A stretch of DNA of 64,000 bases from an uncultured bacterium (GTDB taxonomy: Bacteria > Bacteroidota > Bacteroidia > Chitinophagales > CAIODY01), in NCBI GenBank assembly GCA_903857255.1, contig CAIODY010000043.1, positions 174,344 to 238,343 of the forward strand, written 5' to 3'. Numbering within the stretch: position 1 is the first letter of the stretch; every line of letters starts with the position of its first letter. The translations under genes were made by a program, and so were the position numbers. Under the pieces are notes generated by a model. That model was not told the origin of the DNA, ran no database searches, and was given only the letters and a program-made list of their open reading frames with translations. Of the stretch, positions 41,396 through 51,170 are shown piece after piece.

Positions 41396-43108
41396 TTGAA
41401 AAAAAAATACTGCAATATTTTCAGGAAAATTCAATTTGCACTTTGCAATTTAACATTTGCAATTTTGATTACTGGTTGCGCCAACGTGGTTGCTCCAACT
41501 GGCGGAGCAAAAGATACTTCGCCACCTAAACTTATTTTTTCGACTCCGAAAAAAGGTGCTACAAATTTTCATGAGAAATCTTTTCGTGTAAATTTTGATG
41601 AGTTTATAAAATTAAAAGACAAGGAAGTTTTAGTATCGCCGCCATTGAAAACCGCTCCCAAAGTAAAATTGGGGGGCAAATCAATTTTGGTAAACTGGAA
41701 AGACACTTTGAAAGAAAACACCACTTACACATTTCTTTTTGGCGATAACATTCAAGATATAACAGAAGGCAATACGCTCAATAATTTTCAGTTTGTATTT
41801 AGCACCGGCGATGTAATTGACACTTTAACTTATTCAGGAAAAGTATTAGAAGCCTCAACTGGCAATGCTTTGGAGAATGTTTCAGTAATGTTGTACAAAG
41901 AAAATTTGGATTCAATTCCATCCAAACAAAAACCATACTACTTGGCTAAAACCAATAAGGAAGGAGCTTTTCAATTCAATTATTTGAAAGAGGGCAAGTA
42001 CAAAATTTTCGCACTGAAAGATGAAAACTACAATTTGCTGTATGATTTGCCGAATGAAAAAATTGGATTTTCTGATACTTTAATTTCAGTTGGAAAATTT
42101 TTCAAGCCAATTACTTTGCAATTGTTTGAAAATTTTCAAAACAAAAAACAACAAATAAAATCGGTAAAAAGATTAGATGCGATTAGTTATTTAATTCAGT
42201 TTGATAAAAATATTCAATCGCTGAAATGCATAACAGATAATCACTACAACGATTTTGTTTCGGTTGTTAAAAGTGATTCATTGCAAATTTATTTCAGAAA
42301 AAAAATCACAACTGATTCTTTATCGTTGCATATTTTTACTGAAAATTTAGACACGATTTTGAAAATTGAAACCATTACCGATTCAATGGCTTGGAAACGA
42401 ACAAGGTTGAATGCAATGGCAAATTTTCAAATAAAATCATCAACTGGAAAAACTGATGAATCGAAAGGAAGACAAAGCTCTTTGAGCAATTTAGCAAAAA
42501 AAGAAGTAGTGAAATTTGCTGATGAATTGAATTTTAATCAGGCCATATTTTTAATTTTCAATCACCCAATTGCAAGAGAAAATTTGCAAACATCTTTTCA
42601 ATTAATTGAAGATACTGGAAAATATAAAACCACGTTGAAGCCGCAACTATTGAATGACAGTGCATTTCAGCAGAAAGTAAAAATCAATTACAATTTTAAA
42701 GAAGACCATTTGTATGAATTAATTGGTAGAAAAAATCAGTTGATTGATGTTGCAAATATTCAAAGCGATTCGTTCCACATTTCTTTCATTTACAAAGCGC
42801 AACGGCATTTTGGAAATATTTTATTGGATATAAAAACTGATTCATTACCACCTCATTTTATTGTGCAACTATTGAATAACAGTGGTGTTGAAGTAGCTCG
42901 TGAAAAATTTTCGAACAAAAAAATTAGTTGGAATAATTTACCACAAGGGAAATACAACATTCGAATTTTGAATGATGAAAATGGAAATGGAAAGTGGGAT
43001 ACTGGAAATTATTTTTTGCGTCAACAACCTGAATCGTATCTTCGTTATGCCAACGATGTTTTAGTAAAACCCAATTGGGACACCGAGTTGGAGTGGAAAA
43101 TAAAGTGA
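41396..43108 (+). CDS. Ig-like-domain lipoprotein
   Basis: LITGCANVVAPTGGAKDTSPPKLIFSTPKKGATNF; start probably TTG 41396. Confidence 0.78.
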   Translation: MKKKYCNIFRKIQFALCNLTFAILITGCANVVAPTGGAKDTSPPKLIFSTPKKGATNFHEKSFRVNFDEFIKLKDKEVLVSPPLKTAPKVKLGGKSILVNWKDTLKENTTYTFLFGDNIQDITEGNTLNNFQFVFSTGDVIDTLTYSGKVLEASTGNALENVSVMLYKENLDSIPSKQKPYYLAKTNKEGAFQFNYLKEGKYKIFALKDENYNLLYDLPNEKIGFSDTLISVGKFFKPITLQLFENFQNKKQQIKSVKRLDAISYLIQFDKNIQSLKCITDNHYNDFVSVVKSDSLQIYFRKKITTDSLSLHIFTENLDTILKIETITDSMAWKRTRLNAMANFQIKSSTGKTDESKGRQSSLSNLAKKEVVKFADELNFNQAIFLIFNHPIARENLQTSFQLIEDTGKYKTTLKPQLLNDSAFQQKVKINYNFKEDHLYELIGRKNQLIDVANIQSDSFHISFIYKAQRHFGNILLDIKTDSLPPHFIVQLLNNSGVEVAREKFSNKKISWNNLPQGKYNIRILNDENGNGKWDTGNYFLRQQPESYLRYANDVLVKPNWDTELEWKIK

Positions 43109-43109
43109 G

Positions 43110-43145
43110 TGGATAAAGTTCATCAAGTTTTTAAAGTTTATAAAA
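43110..43145. repeat. 9-bp tandem repeat (TGGATAAAG TTCATCAAG TTTTTAAAG TTTATAAAA)
   Basis: Read directly; related to 15753-15788. Confidence 0.65.
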
Positions 43146-43153
43146 AATAAAAA

Positions 43154-43570
43154 ATGAGCAACGAAAAAATTACAACAAACAAAGCACCAAAGCCAGTTGG
43201 CTTGTATCCACATGCACGAAAAGTGGGCAATCTTTTATTTTTAAGTGGCATTGGTCCACGAACTGTGAATGATGAAATTCCAGGTTTGCAATTAGATAAA
43301 AACGGAAATTTTATTACTTTCGATTTTGAAGCGCAATGCAGAAACGTGTTTGACAATGTGCGAATTGTTTTAGAAGAAAGTGGCAGCAGTTGGGATAAAT
43401 TGGTTGACGTTACAATTTTTTTAGTGAACATGAAACGCGATTTTCATACCTACAATAAAGTATATGCCGAGTATTTTAAGGAGGCACAACCATGCCGAAC
43501 TACGCTTGAAATCAATAGTTTGCCAACACCAATTGCTATTGAAATAAAATGTATTGCTACAATTGATTAG
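43154..43570 (+). CDS. RidA family protein
   Basis: GLYPHARKVGNLLFLSGIGPR; PCRTTLEINSLPTPIAIEIKCIATI. Confidence 0.88.
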   Translation: MSNEKITTNKAPKPVGLYPHARKVGNLLFLSGIGPRTVNDEIPGLQLDKNGNFITFDFEAQCRNVFDNVRIVLEESGSSWDKLVDVTIFLVNMKRDFHTYNKVYAEYFKEAQPCRTTLEINSLPTPIAIEIKCIATID

Positions 43571-43610
43571 AAAATTAATTGCTAAAACATATCTTCGCTA
43601 ACCAATTAAT

Positions 43611-43683
43611 GACTTTGTAGCTCAGTTGGTAGAGCAATTCACTCTTAATGAATGGGTCGAGAGTTCGAGCCTCTCCGAGGTCA
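43611..43683 (+). tRNA. tRNA-Lys (anticodon CTT)
   Basis: Full cloverleaf: acceptor GACTTTG/CGAGGTC, D arm GCTC..GAGC, anticodon stem ATTCA/TGAAT with loop CTCTTAA, T arm GAGAG-TTCGAGC-CTCTC; CCA not encoded. Confidence 0.95.
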
Positions 43684-43699
43684 CTCTTTTAAAAAAAAT

Positions 43700-44167
43700 A
43701 TGGATTCAATTAACAAAGAACCGCTTACGCTTACTGAATTAAAACAAAAACGCAAAGCGGTTAAAAACGTGAATGTAGAGCGAAAGAAAAAACTTTCACG
43801 ATTGGATAAAATGGCGATTTGGATAACTGACCATGTAGGCACAATGGGATTTTTCATCATCATTTTTATTTGGACGGCAATATGGTTAGGTTGGAATACT
43901 GTTGCGCCGCCAAGTTCACGATTTGACCCTTTTCCTGCTTTTGTGTTGTGGTTGTTTATGTCGAATATGATTCAAATTTTTTTGATGCCGCTGATTATGA
44001 TTGGTCAAAATTTACAATCGTCACATGCCGAAGCCAGAGCAGAAGCTGATTTTGAAGTGAACACAAAAGCTGAATTGGAAATTGAAACTATTATTTTGCA
44101 TTTGGAAAAACAAAATGAAATGATTGTGAAAATTTTAAACCAAATTCAACAATCACAAAATAAATAG
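43700..44167 (+). CDS. DUF1003 membrane protein
   Basis: WITDHVGTMGFFIIIFIWTAIWLGWN...PFPAFVLWLFMSNMIQIFLMPLIMIGQN. Confidence 0.85.
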   Translation: MDSINKEPLTLTELKQKRKAVKNVNVERKKKLSRLDKMAIWITDHVGTMGFFIIIFIWTAIWLGWNTVAPPSSRFDPFPAFVLWLFMSNMIQIFLMPLIMIGQNLQSSHAEARAEADFEVNTKAELEIETIILHLEKQNEMIVKILNQIQQSQNK

Positions 44168-44183
44168 CAGAGTTAAGGTGTAT

Positions 44184-44762
44184 TTAAACTTTTATTGCAG
44201 ACCAATTTTCACCCCGTTTGATTCTGTATAATTGCATTTCGCTGATGCCGTATTGCTTGGCAATGAGGCGCAATCGGGTTTTGCGATTGGGGTCGAAAAT
44301 TTGTTTTTTCAATCTGATAACTTGTGTAATAGTTAATTTCTTTCCATCGCAAGTTTTCTGTCGCTCACCGTTTCTTTTTTTTGCAGCAATTACCTTTGGG
44401 CTTTTTCTTTGATGCGCTAACATCTCTTCACGGGTTGCCCATTTTAAATTTGTAACTGAATCATTGCTTCGATTGTAATCTAAATGCAAAACAAAAATTT
44501 GGTCATCTGATATTTTCTCTAAAAAAGCAGTAGCCACAGTTCGTCCTAAAAACAAGAAATTGGATTTTTTCTTTCCATTCACAAAAGTAGAATATTGAAA
44601 AATTCTATAGTTATCTACTGTTGCTCCTTTCAAGAGTCGTCCATTTTCCATTTTATCGGTGAAACTAATCAGCCGACCATAATTGGAGATAGCATAACGT
44701 TTTTTTGATGACGGATGTAATTGAAATTCTTTAAAAATTTCCAACGCAAAAAACTGCAGCAT
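44184..44762 (-). CDS. NUMOD4/HNH-like protein with C-terminal HTH-like region
   Basis: YAISNYGRLISF (NUMOD4-like); VLHLDYNRSNDSVTNLKWATREEM (degenerate HNH_3-like). Confidence 0.65.
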   Translation of the reverse strand: MLQFFALEIFKEFQLHPSSKKRYAISNYGRLISFTDKMENGRLLKGATVDNYRIFQYSTFVNGKKKSNFLFLGRTVATAFLEKISDDQIFVLHLDYNRSNDSVTNLKWATREEMLAHQRKSPKVIAAKKRNGERQKTCDGKKLTITQVIRLKKQIFDPNRKTRLRLIAKQYGISEMQLYRIKRGENWSAIKV

Positions 44763-45102
44763 GATTAAAATGGTTTGTCGTAAATAATCTAAAGCAAAAA
44801 TAATACATTATTGCTTGAATGATGCGATGGTAAATACATTTAAGTTTTTGGAAGGTGTGTGGGTTTAAAGGTTTATGGCTTTGCTAAAATCCAAAAATTA
44901 AAAACTATTGGTCCGCCTGATGGTCTTCTATCTCTTCAAAAGCAGTCCTATTTTATTTGCTTCACAAATACTCATCATAAAAAATGTGCAATGCTTTCAT
45001 TATTTCAATTTGTGGTATTCGGTTGTTGTTGCAATTAAAGTTAATTGCCAATTAGTATGTTAGCCAAAAATTGAAACTGATTCTTCCGCTTCATTATACA
45101 AA

Positions 45103-45582
45103 TCACCTTTCCAACTTTTCCAAATTCTTGGTAAAATCATACCTTAAATCTTCATGCAGCGTTGGAATTATTTTGTTGATTTTTTTTAATTGCATGGCGT
45201 ACAAATTAGTAAGAGCTTGCGTTTTATGAATGGGTATGCCGGATTCTTTTAATTGCAGACAATAAAAAATTAACAATTCTATTTCAACAGTTTTTGAGCC
45301 AGTGTAGCGAATATATTTAGCAGTGAAACGCAATATTTTTCGCAAACTTTTTTTAACCAAATACAAATTGTTGCTTTTGTCAATCATTTCAAAGCCTGTT
45401 ACAATTTCTTCTTTCACTCCATTTATATAAGCCAATTCATCTTGCTCTTCAAACAAAAGATAAGTGAGCAACTCTTTATTTTCTTTTTTAAATCGGCTCA
45501 ATCGCAAACACAATTCCACTAATTTTGTATGATGCGATTGTTTTAATTCTTCTTTCAACTCCTGAACTGTGGCGGTTTTCAT
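45103..45582 (-). CDS. Hypothetical protein
   Basis: 159-aa ORF ending 12 bp before the adjacent OMP gene, same strand. Confidence 0.7.
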   Translation of the reverse strand: MKTATVQELKEELKQSHHTKLVELCLRLSRFKKENKELLTYLLFEEQDELAYINGVKEEIVTGFEMIDKSNNLYLVKKSLRKILRFTAKYIRYTGSKTVEIELLIFYCLQLKESGIPIHKTQALTNLYAMQLKKINKIIPTLHEDLRYDFTKNLEKLER

Positions 45583-45594
45583 GGCATTAATAAT

Positions 45595-46719
45595 TTAAAA
45601 GGCTTCGCCAATAGTTAAATAGCTGCCATGCGTATTTGGTCCAACAGCAAAATCGAATCGTACATTAATTCTGTCAGATGAATTCAATAAATATCTTACA
45701 CCGCTACCAACCGTCCAGCGCAAATAATTAAAATCAAAATTGGTGATGGAATTATTCACTTCACCCAAATTGCCAAACACTACCAAGCCAAATCTGTTAT
45801 AAATATGAATGCGATTTTCGACACAAATGTTGGCTAAAAATTTATCTCTGTATCTGCCTTCATACAAGCCTCTCATAATAGTTGAGCCGCCCAATTGCGA
45901 CAATTCAGTAAAAGGAACTTCAACACCATTGTTCATTTGTAAATTTAAATCGAAACACAATACATCCCATTTGGTGAGTGAATTAAATTTCATGGCATCA
46001 ATAAATATGCGATGAAATGTAGCATCACCGAAGAAAACTTTATTCCAGTATAAGTAAGTTACATCCACCATCATTCCCTTTTTTGCGGAATAAATATTAT
46101 CACGAGTATCATACAAAAATTCTGTGCCGATTGATTTATAGAAGCCGCCATTTCTGCCAGCAATGCTGGTGTTGGTAGCTAATTGACCGTTGATGTCACC
46201 AAATCTAAGTTCAGGAAAATCGTTCATTTCGGTTTTCAATCCACCATAAATTTTGCCATAAACTTTTGTCATTAAATTAAAGATGAGTCGCTTGTAGTTG
46301 GTGTAAAATTTTTCGGAAACATCTTTGGTGATATTTCCATTGCCCCAATAATCCCACGAAAAATTGGTTACATCCAATTCGCCTTCGCTATAATATTTTC
46401 TGTTTTTGAAATAAAGGTTGAAAGGTAACAAAACCAGAAACTGTTTTTTCTCGGTGTACGACATTACCCACGATACTTGCGATGCTGGAGTTTTTTCATT
46501 TCTTCCATTCAATGAAAAATTGGTTGTGCCTGCCAATCCACCACCCCAGCCAGTTTCGGGTCGTATGTAAACAATAGGAAACGAACGAACAAAAAATTTA
46601 TTCGTTGTTTTTTCTACCACCGTATCTGCTGTAATTGTTTTTAGTGGCTCTTGTGCAACTGATTTTTGTAAATCAGCAAAAATGAAAATCAAGCAAAAAA
46701 ATAAAATGAGAAAACGCAT
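45595..46719 (-). CDS. BamA/TamA-like surface antigen outer-membrane protein
   Basis: Signal peptide; YIRPETGWGGGLAGT; FTELSQLGGSTIMRGLYEGRYRDK. Confidence 0.83.
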   Translation of the reverse strand: MRFLILFFCLIFIFADLQKSVAQEPLKTITADTVVEKTTNKFFVRSFPIVYIRPETGWGGGLAGTTNFSLNGRNEKTPASQVSWVMSYTEKKQFLVLLPFNLYFKNRKYYSEGELDVTNFSWDYWGNGNITKDVSEKFYTNYKRLIFNLMTKVYGKIYGGLKTEMNDFPELRFGDINGQLATNTSIAGRNGGFYKSIGTEFLYDTRDNIYSAKKGMMVDVTYLYWNKVFFGDATFHRIFIDAMKFNSLTKWDVLCFDLNLQMNNGVEVPFTELSQLGGSTIMRGLYEGRYRDKFLANICVENRIHIYNRFGLVVFGNLGEVNNSITNFDFNYLRWTVGSGVRYLLNSSDRINVRFDFAVGPNTHGSYLTIGEAF

Positions 46720-46794
46720 AGCAGATAAATGGAGAAATTTTACACAAATGAAAGGAATATTTTTTCCTACTTTTAACGAAAGTAAAAAATTAAC

Positions 46795-48594
46795 ATGAGT
46801 TACACTCGATTATTCGATATTCTTCCGCATCAATTGCAATTTCATCCAAAGCAAGATTGCTTTGCTGCAAAAGAAAATGGTGCATGGCGCAAATACAGCA
46901 CAGCCGATACTTTGCAGCAGATTGAGAAATTAGCTGTAGGATTGATAGTGAATTTGGGATTGAAAAATTTTCCAATCGCTGAACAAAAAATGAAAGTTGC
47001 CATCATCAGCAATAATCGCCCTGAATGGAATTTTGCAGATAATGCTTTATTAAAATTAGGTGTGGTAAATGTGCCGATTTATCCAACGATTACAGATGAA
47101 GAAATGGAATTTATTTTCAACGATGCACAAATAATTTATGCTTTTGTGAGCGATGATAAATTGGCTGCAAAAGTAAAAGGCATTCAAGCACAAGTTCCTT
47201 CATTGAAAGAAATTTTCACGTTTAATAAAGTGGATGGATTCCGCCACTGGACTGAATTACAAGTTGAACCAACTGCTGAACAAATTCAATCGTTGAAAAA
47301 AATCAGTGATGAAATTGCGCCCAAAGATTTAGCAACCATCATTTACACCAGCGGCACAACAGGCAAACCAAAAGGTGTGATGTTGAGTCATAGAAACATT
47401 GTGGCAAACATCGAATCGTGTGTGCCCATTTTATTAAAACCATTAAGCGATAAAGACACTGCATTGAGCTTTCTTCCGCTTTGTCACATATTCGAGCGCA
47501 TGGTTTCTTACTTATTGATGACCGAAGGTGTGAGTATTTATTATGCGGAAAGTATGGACACCATTGCTGATAATTTAAAAGAAATTTCACCGCAGGTTTT
47601 CACCACTGTTCCAAGATTATTAGAAAAAGTGTATGACCGAATAATGGCTGTGGGCGCAGAACAGACGGGCATGAAGAAAAAAATATTCGATTGGGCAGTT
47701 GATTTAGGATTACGTTATGACCACGATGGAAAAAATGGTTGGTTGTATGCATTGCAACTTTCGATTGCCGATAAATTGGTTTTCAGCAAATGGAGGGCAG
47801 CGTTGGGTAATAGTGTAAAAATAATTGTTTCTGGTGGAGCTGCTTTGCAACCTCGATTGGCAAGGATTTTCACGGCGGCTGGTGTGCCCGTATTAGAGGG
47901 TTATGGCTTGAGTGAAACATCACCAGTGATTGCGGTGAATCGCCCAGAGCCTTACGGTGCTTGTTTTACAACCGTTGGTCCTGTGGTTGATGGCGTTGAA
48001 TTAAAATTTGCTGATGATGGAGAAATTTGTGTGAAAGGCGAAAATGTGATGATGGGTTATTACAAACAACCCGAAAAAACTGCTGAAACTATTGATGCAG
48101 CAGGTTTTTTCCACACTGGTGATATTGGCACTTTGGTTGAAAATAAATTCCTGAAAATTACCGACAGAAAAAAAGAACTCTTCAAAACCAGTGGTGGCAA
48201 ATATGTTGCGCCGCAACCGTTAGAAAACAAATTGAAAGAATCGGTTTACATCGAACAAGTGATGGTGATTGGCGAAGGAGAAAAATTTGTTGGCGCTTTG
48301 ATTATCCCAAATTTTGTGGAGTTAAAAAAATGGTGCATTGCCAACAATGTGGATACAAAAACCAACGAAATAATTTGTCAGAACAAAGCTGTACAAGCCA
48401 TGTACAGAAAGGTAATTGACGATATGAATGTCAATTTCAATCATGTAGAACAAGTGAAAAAATTCAGATTATTACCCATTGATTGGTCAGTAATTGGTGG
48501 CGAATTAACACCAACTTTAAAACTAAAACGCAAGGTGATTTTAGAACATTGCAAAATGTGTGTAGAAAGTATGTATCGAACAACGGAAAAATAA
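46795..48594 (+). CDS. Long-chain fatty acid--CoA ligase
   Basis: TIIYTSGTTGKPKGVMLSHRN; EGYGLSETSPV; GFFHTGDIG. Confidence 0.94.
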   Translation: MSYTRLFDILPHQLQFHPKQDCFAAKENGAWRKYSTADTLQQIEKLAVGLIVNLGLKNFPIAEQKMKVAIISNNRPEWNFADNALLKLGVVNVPIYPTITDEEMEFIFNDAQIIYAFVSDDKLAAKVKGIQAQVPSLKEIFTFNKVDGFRHWTELQVEPTAEQIQSLKKISDEIAPKDLATIIYTSGTTGKPKGVMLSHRNIVANIESCVPILLKPLSDKDTALSFLPLCHIFERMVSYLLMTEGVSIYYAESMDTIADNLKEISPQVFTTVPRLLEKVYDRIMAVGAEQTGMKKKIFDWAVDLGLRYDHDGKNGWLYALQLSIADKLVFSKWRAALGNSVKIIVSGGAALQPRLARIFTAAGVPVLEGYGLSETSPVIAVNRPEPYGACFTTVGPVVDGVELKFADDGEICVKGENVMMGYYKQPEKTAETIDAAGFFHTGDIGTLVENKFLKITDRKKELFKTSGGKYVAPQPLENKLKESVYIEQVMVIGEGEKFVGALIIPNFVELKKWCIANNVDTKTNEIICQNKAVQAMYRKVIDDMNVNFNHVEQVKKFRLLPIDWSVIGGELTPTLKLKRKVILEHCKMCVESMYRTTEK

Positions 48595-48662
48595 TTTTGT
48601 TATTAACGAATACATTTCAAATCAACAATCTGCAATTTAAATTTGCAATAAAAATATAGAAA

Positions 48663-49304
48663 ATGCATCCTTACAAAGAAATTTTTGACAACAACAAACG
48701 CTGGGTGGAAGCGCAATTAAAGAAAGACAAACATTTTTTCGACAAATTAGCCAGCGACCAAAAACCCGAATTTTTATACATCGGTTGTAGCGATAGTCGT
48801 GTGCCAGCCAACGAAATTATGGGCTTAGAACCGGGCGAAGTTTTTGTGCATCGCAATGTCGCGAATGTGGTCAACGGAATTGACCATAATGTGAATGCGG
48901 TGATTCAATATGCGGTGGAATATTTAAAAGTGAAACACATTATTGTGTGTGGACACTACGGCTGTGGCGGCATTCAGGCCGCGATGACTTCGCAGGACAT
49001 GGGCGAATTAAATGCTTGGCTGCGCAATATCAGAGATGTTTATCGTTTGCATCAAGATGAATTGGATGCCATTGCGGATGAGAAAAAACGCTACGACAGA
49101 TTGGTGGAATTGAATGTGCAAGAGCAATGTGTAAATGTGATTAAAACAGCTCATGTTCAAAAATCGTGGTATCATAATAACAGCCCAGAAGTGCATGGTT
49201 GGGTGTTTGATTTGCACAATGGTTTGCTGAAAGATTTGGAATTAAACATGAAAGAACAAATCAAAAAAATCCAGAAAATTTACGACTTGAAACAAGGTAG
49301 TTGA
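48663..49304 (+). CDS. Beta-class carbonic anhydrase
   Basis: YIGCSDSRVPANEIMGLEPGEVFVHRNVAN; VCGHYGCGGIQAA. Confidence 0.95.
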   Translation: MHPYKEIFDNNKRWVEAQLKKDKHFFDKLASDQKPEFLYIGCSDSRVPANEIMGLEPGEVFVHRNVANVVNGIDHNVNAVIQYAVEYLKVKHIIVCGHYGCGGIQAAMTSQDMGELNAWLRNIRDVYRLHQDELDAIADEKKRYDRLVELNVQEQCVNVIKTAHVQKSWYHNNSPEVHGWVFDLHNGLLKDLELNMKEQIKKIQKIYDLKQGS

Positions 49305-49344
49305 GCCTTGTTTTTTTCTACTAAAAAAAATCCAATTTTATCGT

Positions 49345-49352
49345 TACATTTG
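49345..49352 (+). promoter_or_regulatory. -7 box TACATTTG upstream of pdhA
   Basis: Matches TAnnTTTG. Confidence 0.5.
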
Positions 49353-49385
49353 CGGTTCTCAAAAAATCAGAGGTAAGCAGCGGCT

Positions 49386-50375
49386 ATGTCGAAAATTACT
49401 AAAGAAACTTATTTGTACTGGTACGAACTGATGCAGCGCATGCGTAAGTTTGAAGAAAAAGCTGGGCAATTGTATGGTATGCAAAAAATCAGAGGCTTCT
49501 GCCATTTGTATATTGGGCAAGAAGCTGTAGCTGCTGGAATAATGAGTGTTTTGAAACATGAAGATGGAATTATTACAGCCTATCGCGACCATGCTTTGGC
49601 TTTGGCAAAAGGCATCACAGCCAATGCTTGTATGGCTGAATTGTATGGCAAAGTAACTGGTTGCAGTAAAGGTAAGGGTGGCAGCATGCACTTCTTTTCG
49701 GCAGAACATAAATTTTTCGGAGGACATGGCATCGTAGGCGCACAAATAGGTACTGGCGCAGGTTTGGCGTTTGCCGAACAATACAACGGTACCGATAATG
49801 TGATTGTTACTATGTTTGGGGATGGCGCAGCTCGTCAAGGAATTTTGCATGAAACATTCAACTATGCGATGCTTTGGAAATTGCCTGTGATTTTTATTTG
49901 CGAAAACAATGAATATGCCATGGGTACTTCAGTTGAGCGAACAAGCAATGTACATGATATTGTAAAATTAGGATTGGCTTATGATATGCCTTCGGCACAA
50001 GTGGATGGAATGAATCCAGAAGCGGTTCATGAGGCAATGGAATTAGCGGTGGATAGAGCAAGAAAAGGCGATGGGCCTACATTTTTAGAAATTAAAACGT
50101 ATCGCTACAAAGGTCATTCAATGAGCGACCCTGCAAAATATCGCAGCAAAGAGGAAGTGGAAGAATATAAATTGAAAGACCCTGTGGAAGTAATTCGTAA
50201 GAAAATTTTGGAAAAGAATTTTGCCACAGAACAACAATTGGAAGAAATAGATAACGGTGTGAAATTAGAGATTGAAGAGTGTGTGAAATTTGCTGAAGAA
50301 TCACCGTATCCTGATAATGACGAATTGCTGAAAGATATTTATGCACAGCAAGATTATCCATTTATTATGGATTAA
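49386..50375 (+). CDS. pdhA: Pyruvate dehydrogenase E1 alpha subunit
   Basis: MRKFEEKAGQLYGMQKIRGFCHLYIGQEA; GDGAARQGILHETFNYA. Confidence 0.93.
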   Translation: MSKITKETYLYWYELMQRMRKFEEKAGQLYGMQKIRGFCHLYIGQEAVAAGIMSVLKHEDGIITAYRDHALALAKGITANACMAELYGKVTGCSKGKGGSMHFFSAEHKFFGGHGIVGAQIGTGAGLAFAEQYNGTDNVIVTMFGDGAARQGILHETFNYAMLWKLPVIFICENNEYAMGTSVERTSNVHDIVKLGLAYDMPSAQVDGMNPEAVHEAMELAVDRARKGDGPTFLEIKTYRYKGHSMSDPAKYRSKEEVEEYKLKDPVEVIRKKILEKNFATEQQLEEIDNGVKLEIEECVKFAEESPYPDNDELLKDIYAQQDYPFIMD

Positions 50376-50424
50376 TGTTTTTGAGAAACAACTTTACAAC
50401 ATAACAATTAACGAAAAATAAAAA

Positions 50425-51105
50425 ATGGCTGACAATCAAGAAAACGTAAGCAACATCGAAGCAGGATTAACAGAATCTTACTCGAAAGTAGAACACTATA
50501 TTGTGAACAATAAAAAGACTGTGAGCTACATTGGTGGCGGAGTTTTGGGTTTGGTGTTATTAGTCATTGCATTCTTTTGGTGGAAAGGCAACAGAGAAAA
50601 AGAAGCGCAAAGCAAACTATTTTATGCACAACAATTGTTTGAAGTAGATTCCTTCAAATTGGCATTAAAAGGCGATGGCGCACACTATGGTTTTTTAAAA
50701 GTGAAAGATAAATATGGCATGACCAAAGCCGCTAATCTTTGTAACTATTACATTGGCGTTTGTTATCTTAAAACTGGTGATGCAAAAAAAGCATTAGATT
50801 ATTTGAAATCATTTAGCACAGGCGACGAAGTAGCTCAAAGTCAAGCCTACAGCATGATTGGCGATGCTTATTCAGAAACGGGTGATATGAAAGCAGCCAT
50901 TGATTTTTACAAAAAAGCTGCGGATAATTTGGATAATGAATCATTAACGCCATTTTATTTAATAAAAGCAGGCATGGCTTTAGAGCATGAAAAAAATGCA
51001 AAAGAAGCTAAAGAAATGTACGAAAAAATAAAGGAAAATTATCCTAATTCTCAAGCTGGACGGCAAGTTGAAGCATATATTGCTCGTTGTGAAGCGCAAT
51101 TATAA
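50425..51105 (+). CDS. TPR protein with N-terminal TM segment (YfgM-like)
   Basis: VSYIGGGVLGLVLLVIAFFWWKG; TPR-like repeats. Confidence 0.8.
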   Translation: MADNQENVSNIEAGLTESYSKVEHYIVNNKKTVSYIGGGVLGLVLLVIAFFWWKGNREKEAQSKLFYAQQLFEVDSFKLALKGDGAHYGFLKVKDKYGMTKAANLCNYYIGVCYLKTGDAKKALDYLKSFSTGDEVAQSQAYSMIGDAYSETGDMKAAIDFYKKAADNLDNESLTPFYLIKAGMALEHEKNAKEAKEMYEKIKENYPNSQAGRQVEAYIARCEAQL

Positions 51106-51126
51106 AATTTAAAAACTGATTTTTAA

Positions 51127-51158
51127 AAGCCCTTTTTCGAGAGGGCTTTTTTATTTTT
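51127..51158 (+). terminator. Terminator-like hairpin
   Basis: aaaagccctttttcgagagggcttttttattttt. Confidence 0.65.
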
Positions 51159-51170
51159 ACAGCATTGATA

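Noticed and set aside
43611-43683. tRNA-Lys as the attachment site of an integrated island
   Set aside because: No integrase and no direct repeat of the tRNA 3' end seen downstream; neighbours are ordinary genes apart from the HNH-like one.
49386-50375. pdhA without adjacent pdhB or pdhC as a novel arrangement
   Set aside because: Dispersed pyruvate dehydrogenase genes are common in Bacteroidota, so it is not notable by itself.
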